In this document: in pieces, positions 1 to 9,642 of the stretch | Layout of the letters: each line of letters begins with the position of its first letter | Numbering within the stretch: position 1 is the stretch's first letter | Origin: CBDBND01 sp965262665 | Lineage (GTDB): Bacteria; Pseudomonadota; Alphaproteobacteria; Rhodospirillales; Rhodospirillaceae | Assembly: GCA_965262665.1 (NCBI GenBank) | Contig: CBDHFR010000004.1 | Location: 1,984,001-2,048,000, forward strand | Direction of reading: 5' to 3' | DNA length: 64,000 nt | Program-made: the position numbers and the translations under genes | Notes under the pieces: generated by a model | The model's input: only the letters and a program-made list of their open reading frames with translations | The model's database searches: none | What the model was told of the DNA's origin: nothing

Positions 1-912
1 TCCAGCAGGCTTCATCGACGAAATCTTTGTGGCGGCGGCGCAGAAACTGAAATGCAAGCCACTCGCTTGCCAGACCCATCGCCTGTCGTTGCGCATCGCT
101 CAACTGCCGATTTCGCTGGCGCGTGCCGCCACCTTTGCCGCCGACACTCGACCCGCCACCGGACTGCTCCGGGTTTTGGAACTCGACCAGCCGGGTTTGC
201 TGGCGACTTCGTTCGAACCAAGTCTCGTCGTTTGAGAGCCAGTCTGCGGCGATCTCTTGAAGCCTCTCAGCAAACATTGGGTCGCCTGTGTCATCTCTCG
301 CACCACCTTACGGTTCGCCTCAACGAGCCGGTTTAGTGATGGCAGCTTGACCGACACATCCTCTCCAAGGGCCTCGGCGAGCAATGCTGAGACGTGCGAC
401 TCAACAAGATCCATCTCCAGCGCCTCCCTCTCGAGCACCCACTCCTCGTTGAAAGCGAGGAAACTCAAACTCTTCCGCTCAACGTAGCCCGCGAGGTCAT
501 TCCCATTTCGAAAGTCGGAAACAAAGTGTCGCCTGAGACGTTCGATGACCGAAGATCGCATCCATGCCAGGTACGCGTCGTACAACTGTCGGAGTTCCGC
601 TTCATTGGATAGCGTCGGCTCGCCCAACCGCAGCAAGACACGGTTAAACCTCTCGTAGTTCAGTTCCAGTTCTCTGCGCAGCTCGGTGCGGTTCGCAGCC
701 TGCTCGCACGCCTCAATCAATCTCTCAGGCCCGTACTCCATGCCGTGCAAATGAAGCTGGAGCCACTTCCGTACTTCGAACCTTGCACCGGCCCGGTCCA
801 CGTCGCGATTCAATTGCTGCGACAGTGCGATACCGCCGTAGTAAGCCACCAGTGGAACCAACAAATGGAGGATATGCTCAAGGTCAGTCCGCAGCGCCGC
901 CCGATGGTCGTG
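1..912 (-). pseudogene. C-terminal part of a DUF3883-type (sacsin-like) large protein, split by an IS
   Basis: This is the downstream half of one gene cut by the IS at 913-2885. Removing the IS and one 3-bp target copy joins the two halves in frame (the upstream half ends at CDVRTVH, this half resumes with DHRAALRTDL). It is mainly helical and charged. A second lesion lies near 280-290: the frame running DPMFAERLQEIAADWL continues to the window edge as SEWLAFQFLRRRHKDFV, offset by one base from the preceding frame. That C-terminal run resembles the entry to DUF3883 (NOV) domains, which end many large sacsin-like or restriction-associated proteins; this is a family impression, not a search result. 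The gene continues past position 1. It is inactive as it stands. Confidence 0.6.
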
Positions 913-976
913 TGGACCTGCACCGCAAAAGTGGAGAGTTACCTTCTCACCTAAGCCGCCATACTTTCGCACTTCA

Positions 977-1957
977 GCCAAGCTGGCAACGAATGAGGCG
1001 CTGCGGCGCGATGTGCAGGATCGGCTTGCGGGTCGGATCTCGGCACCGGATGGAACGGTGATCGAGGGGCCACGCGTCGTCTGGAACGGTCGTCGGCATG
1101 GGCCGCGGCAGCGCAGGCGATGGGCCAGGGCCTGGAGTCCTGAGCAGATCGCGCACCGTCTTCGGATCGACTATCCTGGGGACGGGCCCGAGGATCAAGC
1201 GATGCGGATCAGTCATGAGGCGATCTATCAGGCGCTCTACGTACAGGGCCGCGGCGCACTCCGTCGTGAGCTGACCGCCTGCCTTCGCACGGGAAGGGCA
1301 CTGCGCGTGCCTCGGGCACGTAGCCGCCGGCGGGGAAAATCCTTCGTCACGCCTGAGATCATGATCAGTGAACGATCGGCGGAAGCAGCTGATCGGGCCG
1401 TACCCGGACACTGGGAAGGTGACCTGATCATCGGCTTGGGCAGATCGGCGATCGGCACTCTGGTGGAACGCGCCACGCGGCTCACAATGCTGCTGCATCT
1501 TCCCCGAATGGAAGGCCACGGCACCGTCCCGCGCGTGAAGAACGGGCCTGCGCTTGCCGGCTGGAGCGAGCATGGGGCTGAAGCGGTTCGCGATGCCATC
1601 GCCCGGACGATCACGACATTGCCAGCGCAGCTTCGCCGCTCGCTGACCTGGGACCAGGGAGCAGAGATGGCCAGGCATGCGGATCTGCGGATCGCAACCG
1701 GCCTTCCCGTCTACTTCTGCGAACCGCACAGCCCTTGGCAACGCGGAACGAACGAGAACACCAATGGATTGCTTCGACAGTACTTCCCGAAAGGAACCGA
1801 TCTGAGCGCACACAGTCCGGACGTACTCGCAGTTGTTGCTGACGCGCTCAATACACGGCCCCGCAAGACCCTCGGATGGAGAACTCCCGCCGAAGCTCTG
1901 GACCAGTGCTTGCAGGCCAGTCAAACTGAACGTGTTGCGACGACCGGTTGAACCCGC
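977..1957 (+). pseudogene. IS30-family transposase, N-terminally truncated
   Basis: The frame encodes the DDE integrase core of an IS30-type transposase: GHWEGDLIIG carries the first Asp, LTWDQGAEM the second, and PWQRGTNENTNGLLRQYFP the Glu, followed by the usual NTRPRKTLGWRTPAE end. The N-terminal helix-turn-helix is missing because the copy begins inside IS3 sequence. The last ~35 bp hold a right terminal repeat that matches the left end beside the IS30 N-terminal fragment at 25709, in inverted form. A third fragment of the same element lies at 31458-31855 and is essentially identical over about 400 bp. Not functional without its DNA-binding domain. Confidence 0.85.
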
Positions 1958-1958
1958 C

Positions 1959-2549
1959 CTGCGAGCCACGATCAGAATGATGAATGACCCCTGGTGGCGG
2001 TTGTCGCAATGCAATGGCCCTTTTCAGGGCCTTGATCGGCAAATCCCGTTTGAGCCTGTCGCTGACGGCCCAGCCAATGACACGGCGTGAATACAAATCG
2101 ATGATCACCGCAAGATACAGCCAGCCCGCTGCCGTCCAGAGATAGCTGATATCACCGGCCCATTTCTGGTTTGGTCCCGTGGCCTGAAAATCTCCATCCA
2201 GAAGGTTGGGAGCTATGTTGTGGTTGTGATTACTGTTTGTCGTGCGTTTGAATTTATGAGTTCTGACGATGCGAATATCGTTCTCCCGCATCAACCGCCC
2301 GACCCGGCGTTCACCAATGACGCTGCCTTGATCCCTGAGTTCATCAGTCATTCGCTGGCGACCATAGGCCCGATAATTACGGGCATGTTCGGCACGAATA
2401 TGGGCCAAATAGACCCTGTCGTCGCGTTGGCGCTGACTGGCAGGGCGAGACACCCAAGCGTAGTAGCCGCTTTCACTGACCCTCAGGACTTTGCACATCC
2501 TGCAGATTGAAAAATTGGCCTTCTCCTTTGCGATGAAATGAAACCTCAT
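1959..2549 (-). pseudogene. IS3 OrfB (integrase core), C-terminally truncated
   Basis: The sequence matches residues ~1-195 of the intact OrfB at 35604-36461 (HTH_21-like start, then GDISYLWTAAGWLYLAVIID with the first catalytic Asp and HHSDRGSQ with the second) and is cut after the second Asp by the IS30 remnant. The final catalytic Glu region is missing, so this copy cannot catalyse transposition. Its start overlaps the end of orfA in an ATGA arrangement. Translation past the junction picks up about 38 meaningless residues from IS30 DNA. Confidence 0.85.
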
Positions 2550-2821
2550 CGGCTTTGGCTCGCGAAGAAGGCCGTCGCTTTTTTTAAAATGTCCCGCTCC
2601 TCACGCAATGTCCTGTTCTCCTTGCAAAGGCGAGCCAATTCCTTGTCTTTATCATTATGAGGGCCGGACAGCAGCTCAGTGTGCTTATGACTGGTAATCC
2701 ACTTGCCTAATGTAGACAGACCAATGCCAAGATCGGCGGCAACTTGCTTGTGTGATAGCCCGCTCGTCAATGCAATCCGAACGGCTTCAGAACGAAATTC
2801 CTCAGTTCTTCCGATACCCAT
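2546..2821 (-). CDS. IS3-family OrfA (helix-turn-helix)
   Basis: A 91-aa protein identical in sequence to the OrfA at 35332-35607. The Tnp_1/HTH region covers residues ~5-55 (RTEEFRSEAVRIALTSGLS then HKQVAADLGIGLSTLGKWI), followed by a leucine-rich coiled coil (ELARLCKENRTLREERDIL) that in the family multimerises OrfA with OrfAB. A 7-A run followed by G near the end is the expected programmed -1 frameshift site giving OrfAB. OrfA alone binds the terminal repeats. Because the downstream orfB is broken, this copy can at most act as a regulator of the intact copy. Confidence 0.85.
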   Translation of the reverse strand: MGIGRTEEFRSEAVRIALTSGLSHKQVAADLGIGLSTLGKWITSHKHTELLSGPHNDKDKELARLCKENRTLREERDILKKATAFFASQSR

Positions 2822-2885
2822 ATGGGCCTCCTGTTGAGTTTAAACTTTAACAGAAGGCACTCTCCATTTTACCGGTACCAGTCCA

Positions 2886-4320
2886 GTGTACTGTTCGGAC
2901 ATCGCAATCGAGCGCACGTGCCAGCGCCTCGTCACTTGGTGCCTCCAACGCATCGGAAGATCGATAAAGGGCAAGTTGCGAGAGCAACAGCCGAGGCGAC
3001 CTCAGCCTACTGTCTAGTAGACGCGAAAGCCCACCGGACAGTGGACCTACCAGCGTCATCCAGTCAAGCGACAGGTCCTGGGTCAGAATCAGGGTCGGCA
3101 ACGTCTCATGCTCGAATGCATACCATCCAAGATGTTCGGACGGAGACACCTCTTCATCATCGACAACCAGCGTCATCGCCTCGCAGTGCCGAACCCTGAC
3201 GGCCCGTATCCGACGATCAATCGTCGAGCTTTGAATGCCACGCTCAAGCTGCTCCCCAAGGAGTTCATGCCCGATAACGATGACCTCTGGGAGCCATTCC
3301 AGTCCTTGCGAGATCAGAAGTGTGTCACTGGACCGTGGGACGAATGGCTCACCGTCCACGAGAAGCTGCACGCCTATGCCGTCCAGGCGGCGCGGCATGA
3401 AGACGCCGGTCTCCTCAAGCAGAGCCGATATCCGTTCGGTAGCCGTTGGCCCGACTTCCAGAACCGGCTGTCCGGCCGCAGACAATATCCGCGCTTCAAA
3501 CCTCTGGCCGTCCTCCGTCACGATAATGTCAGTGGGCGCATCCAGAGCACCACATACGACCTCGGGTTGGCCGCGTCGCGTGACAATCAATTCCAGGCAG
3601 GGCGGAAGCGAATCGCCATTCTCAACAACCTCTTGCCACGCGCACCGGTACTCATTTCGTGCCGTAGGTCGTTCGTTTGACGCCAAGCTCGCCGCAACGC
3701 CTGCCAAATCGCGAAGTCGGGCAACGGCTGTCTCTGGATTCTGCCAATCGCGCAGCCCCAAAGCTTCACCAAAGGCAAGTTGTCCCAATTCTCCGCCTTC
3801 CGAGAGGTCGGCCACCGTGTCGGGCACTCGGTCTACGAATCTTGGCGGCCCTCCGCGACGCACCCGGGACGCCCAACACTCCCTGGGACTCCTAAAGGCT
3901 ATGCCGTCCCGCGTGCTCGCCGCTATCCAGGCTTTGGCCCGAAGGAAGGTTGCGAGCGGAGTCGGCAGTGCTCGCCCGTCCCATTCACGCTTGTAACGCT
4001 CAAAGCGACCAACCTCGAATCGAAAGTAGCGTGTGCCGTGGGCTTTCAAATGCTCGAATATGAGGGCGCACAAAGTCTCTCTTGCACTTTCCGGCAATGT
4101 CTCATGTTCAATTTGGCCCGGTAAACGCCAGGCCTCTCCCTTCATCTGGTAGTCCTCCGTATAGGGGTGATTGAATGAAACGCGCGCGACCTCGGTACAC
4201 CAATCCCCATCGAGTCCGTCGGCAACCGGCCAAGCAACCGCGTAGGATTGCCGAAGTTTCGCGGCGCTATGCCATGGTCCCGGGCGACAGCGAGCTCGCC
4301 AGCGCCGTGGAGTTCGTATG
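2886..4320 (-). pseudogene. N-proximal part of the DUF3883-type (sacsin-like) protein
   Basis: About 470 codons in one frame run from near 4320 down to the IS junction at 2886. Convincing protein sequence starts around AVAWPVADGLDGDWC. Recognisable features are alternating short strands and helices with many acidic residues (DDEEVSPSEHLGWYAFEHET); no ATP-binding loop is visible, so the N-terminal ATPase-like part expected for sacsin-type proteins is probably missing. The 5' side runs into IS debris (weak IS66-like FSNNAAERQVR on the opposite strand at ~4330-4365) and then a short IS6-tipped repeat, so the true start is likely deleted. It joins in frame to the 1-912 half. Such proteins are often found in restriction or defence islands, but no partner genes remain here. 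Confidence 0.55.
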
Positions 4321-4372
4321 GGCATTGTTTTCAAATAACGCGGCTGAGCGCCAGGTTCGTCGACAGCGCGAG

Positions 4373-4537
4373 GGCATTGTCAGACTAAAACCGTATTTTA
4401 GAATTTTCCCGTTGTTGAGCCAGCTTCAGTCGCCCGTGCGTATCCGGTCTAAGCCAGACAAAACATGTCTTTGCGCCCTGAAATCCTCAAAAGGGGACAG
4501 GGAGAGACGACCAAGCCGATTTAATCTAACAATGTCC
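4373..4537. repeat. IS6-tipped short element, family A (165 bp)
   Basis: Begins GGCATTGTCAGACTAAA and ends with the inverted, slightly degenerate tip. The interior is shared with 16801-16963 and 48648-48808 and with half copies at 32168-32263 and 42108-42190. It has no coding capacity. The outer ~16 bp equal the ends of the resident IS6 elements, which makes it a MITE-like passenger. Confidence 0.8.
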
Positions 4538-4603
4538 TCCGGAGCGGCCGGGATGGCGGCTCCCGGCCTTGATTCGCGGGCGTGCCCCTGGCATGGGTAT
4601 TGG

Positions 4604-4975
4604 ATGGAGGATCCGGGAATCAAGCGGCGCCGGTTCTGGGTGCTGGCACTCCTTTGGTTGCCGGCCGGGTTGCTGGCGCAGGCGGTCGTGCGGTTCGCGC
4701 CGGAGCCCGGGGCGTGGCTGCTGACAGTGCTGATGGCGGCGGGATCGCTGGTATTCGTCGCGCCCTGCGGCCTACCACTGGCGCTCGGCTGCCGACGGCT
4801 TTGGTGCTTGCGCTACCGGCGCGCGGCGTGGGCGGCGGGGATCGGACTCGGCACCGTGACGGTAGCGGCGTCGCTGGTAGCAGGATTGCTCGGGCCGGTC
4901 GCGATCGCCGTCTATGCGGCGGTGCTCAGCCTACCGGTGTGGATCGCCTGGTGGTGGCTCGCGCGGCGCGGCTGA
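4604..4975 (+). CDS. Small four-helix integral membrane protein
   Basis: A 123-aa protein starting MEDPGIKRRRFWVLALLWLP. Four hydrophobic segments are visible: residues ~11-27, ~38-58, ~73-96 and ~99-118, with Arg-rich loops (CRRLWCLRYRRA) predicting a cytoplasmic loop between the second and third. It ends WWWLARRG. I do not recognise a named family; size and topology fit small DUF-type inner-membrane proteins. The ATG was chosen because the in-frame sequence upstream is short-repeat DNA. There is no neighbour on the same strand to suggest an operon, and its promoter would have to lie in or next to the repeat ending at 4537. Confidence 0.6.
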   Translation: MEDPGIKRRRFWVLALLWLPAGLLAQAVVRFAPEPGAWLLTVLMAAGSLVFVAPCGLPLALGCRRLWCLRYRRAAWAAGIGLGTVTVAASLVAGLLGPVAIAVYAAVLSLPVWIAWWWLARRG

Positions 4976-5392
4976 TGACAGAGGACGGCCGCCCGGCCGC
5001 CAGGCATTGTCACGTTATTGAACGGTCGTGCCGTGAATTTGGCATAGAACTCAAGCTCAAGCAGCGGCAGTGACGGTTTGCCACGGGCCCATTGCGTGGT
5101 TGCGAAACTGGCGTGATATTTTTCGGGAAATCAGATGGCGCTGGACGTTGACGGTATTGTCGACGGTGCCCAAGAGCGTAGAGGGAAAAGCCAAAGCGCA
5201 TTTCCAGGACGCCTATTGGTGTGACAGCCCCTTCACATCCAGTCTAGGCGGATGACGTCTACTCAAAGGACAGACCTATAAAAAAGGGTGGCCACCCCTT
5301 CGATGAAAAACCCAATCAAATGATCGGAAGAAGCCCCCAGGGTGGCTCGGCGTTGGCGGATGGGCTGCGTCCTGCCGCCGTTTCTCAATATT
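4976..5392. other. Non-coding stretch, 417 bp
   Basis: No protein-like frame or IS end is seen. A G/C palindrome GGGTGGCCACCC near 5287-5298 is bordered by an A-run, so it reads on the minus strand as a weak stem followed by Ts. It could terminate transcription of the minus-strand gene at 5393-5605, but the loop would have to be formed from the stem bases. Confidence 0.4.
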
Positions 5393-5605
5393 CTACCCGT
5401 TGCTGTAACAGTTTGGGCAAAGCAACCAAAGTTTTAATGTTGTCTTGAACCGCTGGCCACAGTTTGAGCACGGTCGAAACTTTCCCTTGAACGCCGTTTG
5501 GGCCTCCGCGCCGGGTGACTGGATATACTCATGCCATGATGGCTTGGACGTATTCTCTTGCTTGACGGCGGCTCCCGCACCTTCAAAATCTTTAAAGTCT
5601 TCCAT
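5393..5605 (-). CDS. Small protein with a C-terminal zinc ribbon
   Basis: A 70-aa protein, acidic at the N-terminus (MEDFKDFEGAGAA) and with two Cys pairs at the C-terminus, CSNCGQRF and CPNCY, spaced about 18 residues apart as in rubredoxin or RPA12-type zinc ribbons. It would bind one Zn and could contact nucleic acid or a partner protein. No homologue is recognised. The four ordered Cys and the protein-like composition argue against a chance frame. It lies alone between two non-coding stretches, just downstream (in its own direction) of the integrase fragment. Confidence 0.5.
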   Translation of the reverse strand: MEDFKDFEGAGAAVKQENTSKPSWHEYIQSPGAEAQTAFKGKFRPCSNCGQRFKTTLKLWLLCPNCYSNG

Positions 5606-5865
5606 CGGCCAACGTTCCTAGAAGATGCCCGGCTATCCCGAAATACCCATCCACACACGATTGTATGTGTCGAACAACCTTTTCAAACGGAATAGGTAAA
5701 CCTAAGGGACAACGGTCCGCAAACGATCGATGAGCAAAGCATCGGATCCCGTTTGGTTCTAAGGGATCAGGGTTCCGTGCAGACCAACACCAGCTGTTAC
5801 CGTATAGTAGTCGCAGGCGTGTCAGGCCGGCACCGTCAATCTCTCACCTTCCTGGGCCGGAACGA

Positions 5866-6782
5866 TTATCGGTCCGCCCCGCCCAAGAGGTTGTCACCGA
5901 TGCTTTGCGTGATGCGTGATGCGGCGGTTTGGATGGAGTCCCGGGCGAGGTGAGCATAGCGGGCCGTGGTCTGCACCTGGGTATGGCCCAGCAGTTTGCC
6001 GATCATCGTGAGACTTTCCCCGAGGGCAAGAGCGCGGCTGGCGAAGGAATGTCGGAGGTCATGGATGCGCACGTCTTCGAGCCCAGCCCGCTTGCGGATG
6101 CGTCGCCAAGGGCGTTGCAGATCGGTGAGGTGGGAGCCGGGAAGGATCCCCGTGATCACCCATGGATTGTCGTTCTCACGGGGGATGGACGATAGGACCG
6201 CTCTAGCCTCGGGGCCGAGCGGCACCACCCGCCCGCCGGTCTTGGCATCGGGAAGCTCTATGCAAGCGTCTTTCACATACTCCCATCGAAGGTCACGGAT
6301 TTCCGACATCCGGCACCCGGTCAGCAACAACAGCCGGAAGGCAGCAACGGCGGACGGCACCTCGTCTTCGGCCTCGCGCAGAACCTCGCCTAGCCTTTTG
6401 GTCTCTTCCGGTGAAAGGAACCGTTCGCGGCGGTGCTCTTTGTAGCGCTTGACATGCCGGCACGGGTTGGACCCGTCCGGGCGCCAGCCCCAGACCTCTG
6501 CGAGGGAGAACATCTTCGACAGCACCCCCAGGGTCCGATTGGCCTGATAGGGCCTGTCCCTGAGACCGTGATGGAGGGCGACCACATCTTTGCGTTGGAC
6601 CTCGGACACCGGTGATTCCCCGATGACAGGGTCGATGAACAGTTTCACCGAGCGGCGGTATTCCGCCTGGGTGGCCGGCTTGCAATGGACCGAAACGTAT
6701 TCCTTAAGAAATCTTTTTCCCAAGTCTACCATGGACGGTCCGGCCTGACGCCGTGCCACCGCGTCTCTGGGATCGATCCCCT
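5866..6782 (-). pseudogene. Tyrosine recombinase (phage/island integrase), N-terminally truncated
   Basis: The C-terminal ~305 residues of an island-type integrase. A SAM-like core-binding domain (STQAEYRR-like region to SKMFSLAEVWGW) is followed by the catalytic domain with the RHRY set: Arg in TGCRMSEIRDLRW, His-x-x-Arg in IHDLRHSFAS, His in LGHTQVQTTARY and the Tyr of ARYAHL. The normal ~90-residue N-terminal arm-binding domain (DUF4102 type) is missing, because at about 6782 the sequence switches to an IstB fragment. All catalytic residues remain, but without the arm-binding domain and start it is unlikely to work. It marks the remains of an integrated island; no attachment site could be identified. 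Confidence 0.75.
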
Positions 6783-7205
6783 TCTTGGCACCGGCAAAAC
6801 CCATATTGCCCCTGGCCTCGGCCTGGCGGCCTGCCAAAAGGGCCTGAAGGTCCGCTCCTTCACTGCCGCCGGCCTGGTCATGAATTGATGGAAGCGGGTG
6901 ATGAGAGGCGTCTTTTGCGCCTTCAGAAGCAGCTTGCCAGCCAGGACCTGCTCATCATCAATGAACTCGGCTTCGTACCTCTGTCAAAGACGGGGGCCGA
7001 ACTGCTCTTCGAGATCATCTCCCAGAGCTACGAGCGCGGCTCGATCATCATCACGTCCAACCTGCCGTTCGACGAATGGACCGAGGTCTTCGGATCGGAA
7101 CGCCTCACAGGCGCCATTCTCGACCGCCTGACACACCACCTACACATCCTCGAAATGAACGGCGAGAGCTTCCGGATGCGTCAAAGCCGCAAGACCAGAA
7201 CCTGA
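6783..7205 (+). pseudogene. IS21-family IstB, 5' truncated and frameshifted
   Basis: Starts inside the Walker A motif (GTGKTHIA), continues with LGLAACQKGLKVRSFTAAGLV, then loses one base near 6880 and resumes in the next frame with ELMEAGDERRLLRLQKQL, LLIINELGFVPLS (Walker B), SNLPFDEWTEVFGSERLTGA and the ILDRLTHHLHILEMNGESFR end typical of IstB helper ATPases. It complements the N-terminal IstB fragment at 16969-17400: both come from closely related IS21 elements and each lacks what the other retains. Confidence 0.8.
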
Positions 7206-7370
7206 TCTCGCAACAGACCAACGGCATCAATACTGGCCTGCGGCCAGCGCGCCTTGGCACGCGTCAGCTCAATGGGGAGCACGTCCGCCAAGGCGGTGCC
7301 AGTACCCGAAAACTGGGGACTATTCCGCCGGTGAATTGACCCTTTTTGCTCCGGGATTGACATCCGCTTC

Positions 7371-7651
7371 ACCGTATGGCGCTGCTTCTTCGGACGCGCC
7401 AGGTCTTCGAGAAGCCACTGATCAATCGTGCCGGTGAACCCCTCAAGCTTCGGGCGCCGGACGTCCCGGCTGCGCCGGTAACCCGACGGCATAGGAAAGG
7501 CGCACATCTTGCCGACCGTTCCCCGAGCCAGACCAAAATCCCGTGCAATCGAGCGCTTGCTCCGACCCTCATCAAAATGCGCACGACGAACCTGCAAATA
7601 AACTTCCACGGTGTAAATCCTCCTGCCCTCCCTGCTCAACAGTTCAGGCAA
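7371..7651 (-). pseudogene. IS21-family IstA, N-terminal fragment
   Basis: The first ~95 residues of an IstA transposase (YTVEVYLQVRRAHFDEGRSKRSIARDFGL then ARGTVGKMCAFPMPSGYRR), i.e. the helix-turn-helix, followed by KLEGFTGTIDQWLLEDLARPKKQRHT before it runs into sequence TGCTCCGGGATTGAC, which also occurs at 34184-34203 and looks like an IS21 terminal repeat. The DDE core is absent. The segment 7652-7735 probably contains the element's left end. Confidence 0.75.
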
Positions 7652-7876
7652 AAAGTGGACGACTTTTACGCCGCCCGCAGCGGCACAATACCGGCGCTAC
7701 CGTGGTCTAATTTTGCACCGCCCTATACAGCTCGTTAGTTCTATAGACCTCTCTATCAAATAGCTTACCTGAGGCAATTTGCAGCATTCGATCGCCAGAT
7801 CGTAAATGTGAATGTAGGCAAATTAAGTTGAAGTAAACATAAGTTGGGCTGAGCCTATAAGAATGAAATGAGCCAA

Positions 7877-7903
7877 GAGCGCGCTACAAAATCTAGCGCG
7901 CTC
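7877..7903 (-). terminator. Stem-loop downstream of the 7921 gene
   Basis: A perfect 10-bp inverted repeat (GAGCGCGCTA / TAGCGCGCTC) with a 7-nt loop lies 18 bp beyond the stop codon of the minus-strand gene. The following minus-strand bases are only moderately T-rich (TTGGCTCATTTCATTCTT), so it is a plausible intrinsic terminator rather than a canonical one. Confidence 0.55.
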
Positions 7904-7920
7904 AATACTATGAATATCTC

Positions 7921-8837
7921 CTACAAGTTCGATGCCCTAGCTTTACGAATTCGTTTTTGCTCATCAAAGTAACCTTCTACGAATTCAGCATCAATAAAGC
8001 GTTGTGCTATTGTTGCGGGACTCTCGTTAATACCAAGATCAAGAAGCGAGTTCTTGATCAGTTCCTCAAGATCGGTCCGGACAGTACGAGAAAACCGAAA
8101 CTTACTCCTGCTTTTGGTCCATAGCGCATCAAAGAATTTGTTGTCACTGCCAAGCAAATGTGTGTCGGTTGCCCACCAATACGTCTTTCTTCTCAGGCCG
8201 TTTATCAGTCTTGAACGGTGGCTATCTGGCATCCAGTTTGCTGCGTCCGTGAGCGGCCATATCAAGCATGTAAACCCATCGTATGGTTGGCGCGTATAGT
8301 GGCCGGTGTGTGCTCTTGCAAATGAAGATGCCAACTCTGTTTCAGTGAAGTTTCCGAAGCGCGGATGACGCCAAGCGATAACCTCGCCGCAAAGAGGATC
8401 CTTGCCATCAACTGTGGAGGGACCACTGTACGAGAAAAAATTGAGGGAATTTCGGTAAGGGACCTCCAGTAGTCTATCAAATAGGTCGGCAAACCCGTCA
8501 TCGAAACCAGGGATGGTTATTTGGGGGGCGTATAACGCGAGGATTGCTGGATTCATATGGCAACAATCCATCAATCCCGGCCATTTACGTATGTACGCGT
8601 GAATCTTTTCTGGGTGAGTGAGAGGCCCATACTTTCCCTCATGGCCTTCATTCATCCAATCCAACTGGAGATAAGTCCAAGCTATGTTTAGGCCTCTTTC
8701 ACGTCCTCGTGCGCCCATGTCGTAAGGCAGGGGAAAAATCCAGCGCCACCCAACATTTAGGTCGGGATATCTAAGCTGACCTTCTCCAAATTCGACGACA
8801 TCTAACCATTCTTCGTCCGAAACGATGGGTGGTGTGA
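7921..8837 (-). pseudogene. Uncharacterised protein, 5' end removed by an IS6 element
   Basis: The frame is open from the IS6 end at 8838 to the stop at 7921, giving 305 residues with no start of its own at the N-terminal side. The protein-like sequence begins LTPPIVSDEEWLDVVEFGEG directly at the IS. It is rich in aromatic residues (GWRWIFPLPYD, YLQLDWMNEG, KTYWWATDTHL) and ends in a basic tail (EQKRIRKARASNL). An internal Met 40 residues downstream could serve as a start, but the sequence before it is clearly coding. I do not recognise the family; composition suggests a soluble protein. Codon usage is more A/T-rich than in its neighbours, hinting at recent acquisition. A stem-loop terminator follows. 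Confidence 0.55.
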
Positions 8838-9642
8838 GGCATTGTCAGACTAACTGGCCCGGAGCAGAAGAAGCCATAATAGAGGACTCTCAGGCAGCAA
8901 GTTGACGCCATTCGTCCAAGGCGGTGGCTCGGGCTTGTTTGAAAGTATCGCGGCGGTTGAGATGGCGTTGGTGGTTGAAATGGTTGTAGATCGAGGCATG
9001 GACGGAGGCGAACTTCTGCAGGGTCTTGATGTCTCTGAACCGAGCCATTGCCCCGTCCCGCCTTCGCAAGGGCCGATGTGAGTTTTCCGCTAGGTTGTTG
9101 AGCCAACGACCGCAGGTCTGGGCGGCCGCAGTGCCGATCACCTTCATCGCCGCCCGGTATGACTGTAGCCTGTCCGTGACGATCGAAGCCAGCCGGCCAT
9201 AACGCTTCATGGCACGTTTAAGGAATTCAAGCGCAGCCCTGTGATCCCGCCGTTTCGTGGCATAGACCTCAAGCACTTCGCCTTCATGGTCAACGGCACG
9301 CCATAGATAATGTGCCTTCCCGTTGATCCGGACGAACACCTCATCAAGATGCCGGCGCCACAGCGAATAGGATCCACGATGAACACGGCGTTTCCGGATC
9401 TCCGCGGTAAACAACGGGCCAAAGCGGTTCCACCAGTACCGCACCGTTTCATGGCAGATGTCGATGCCGCGCTCGAACAGAATATCTTCGACCTGTCTCA
9501 GCGACAGCGGATAGCGGATATACGTCATCACCGCTAGGCGGATGACCTCGGGCGAGCTGTTGAAATAACGGAAGGGATTTTTCATTACCCGAGGCTAGGA
9601 GACCTTAATTCCCAGCTCAGATCGATTTAGTCTGACAATGCC
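8838..9642 (-). mobile_element. Complete IS6-family element, 805 bp
   Basis: The ends are GGCATTGTCAGACTAA in inverted orientation; one transposase gene fills the interior. Length equals the copies at 48877-49681 and 50428-51232. No 8-bp target duplication is seen (flanks TGGTGTGA and CTCACGAG), and both flanks are broken genes reading in different directions, so this copy sits at a deletion or cointegrate junction. Confidence 0.9.
8890..9585 (-). CDS. IS6-family transposase (DDE)
   Basis: A 231-aa protein. A short N-terminal helix-turn-helix (RYPLSLRQVEDILFERGI) precedes the DDE core: Asp in HLDEVFVRING, Asp in IVTDRLQSY and Glu in NLAENSHRPLRRR. All catalytic residues are present and the reading frame is intact, so this copy is probably active. 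IS6 elements move replicatively and leave cointegrates or adjacent deletions, which fits the truncated genes on both sides. The protein is the likely source of activity in trans for the many short elements in the window that carry the same tips. Confidence 0.92.
   Translation of the reverse strand: MKNPFRYFNSSPEVIRLAVMTYIRYPLSLRQVEDILFERGIDICHETVRYWWNRFGPLFTAEIRKRRVHRGSYSLWRRHLDEVFVRINGKAHYLWRAVDHEGEVLEVYATKRRDHRAALEFLKRAMKRYGRLASIVTDRLQSYRAAMKVIGTAAAQTCGRWLNNLAENSHRPLRRRDGAMARFRDIKTLQKFASVHASIYNHFNHQRHLNRRDTFKQARATALDEWRQLAA

Larger units (their letters stand above)
913..2885 (-). mobile_element. IS3-family element carrying a nested IS30 remnant
   Basis: The outer ends are the two terminal repeats of the IS3 copy that is intact at 35268-36499: the right end lies at 913 and the left end at 2885, so the element is on the minus strand. 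The trinucleotide GTG occurs immediately outside both ends (910-912 and 2886-2888), a typical IS3 3-bp target duplication. Inside, IS3 sequence stops at about 976 and resumes at about 1959. Some 250 bp of orfB are missing and are replaced by about 980 bp of an IS30-family element. The IS3 copy therefore transposed into the DUF3883-type gene first and was later invaded or recombined. Confidence 0.85.
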
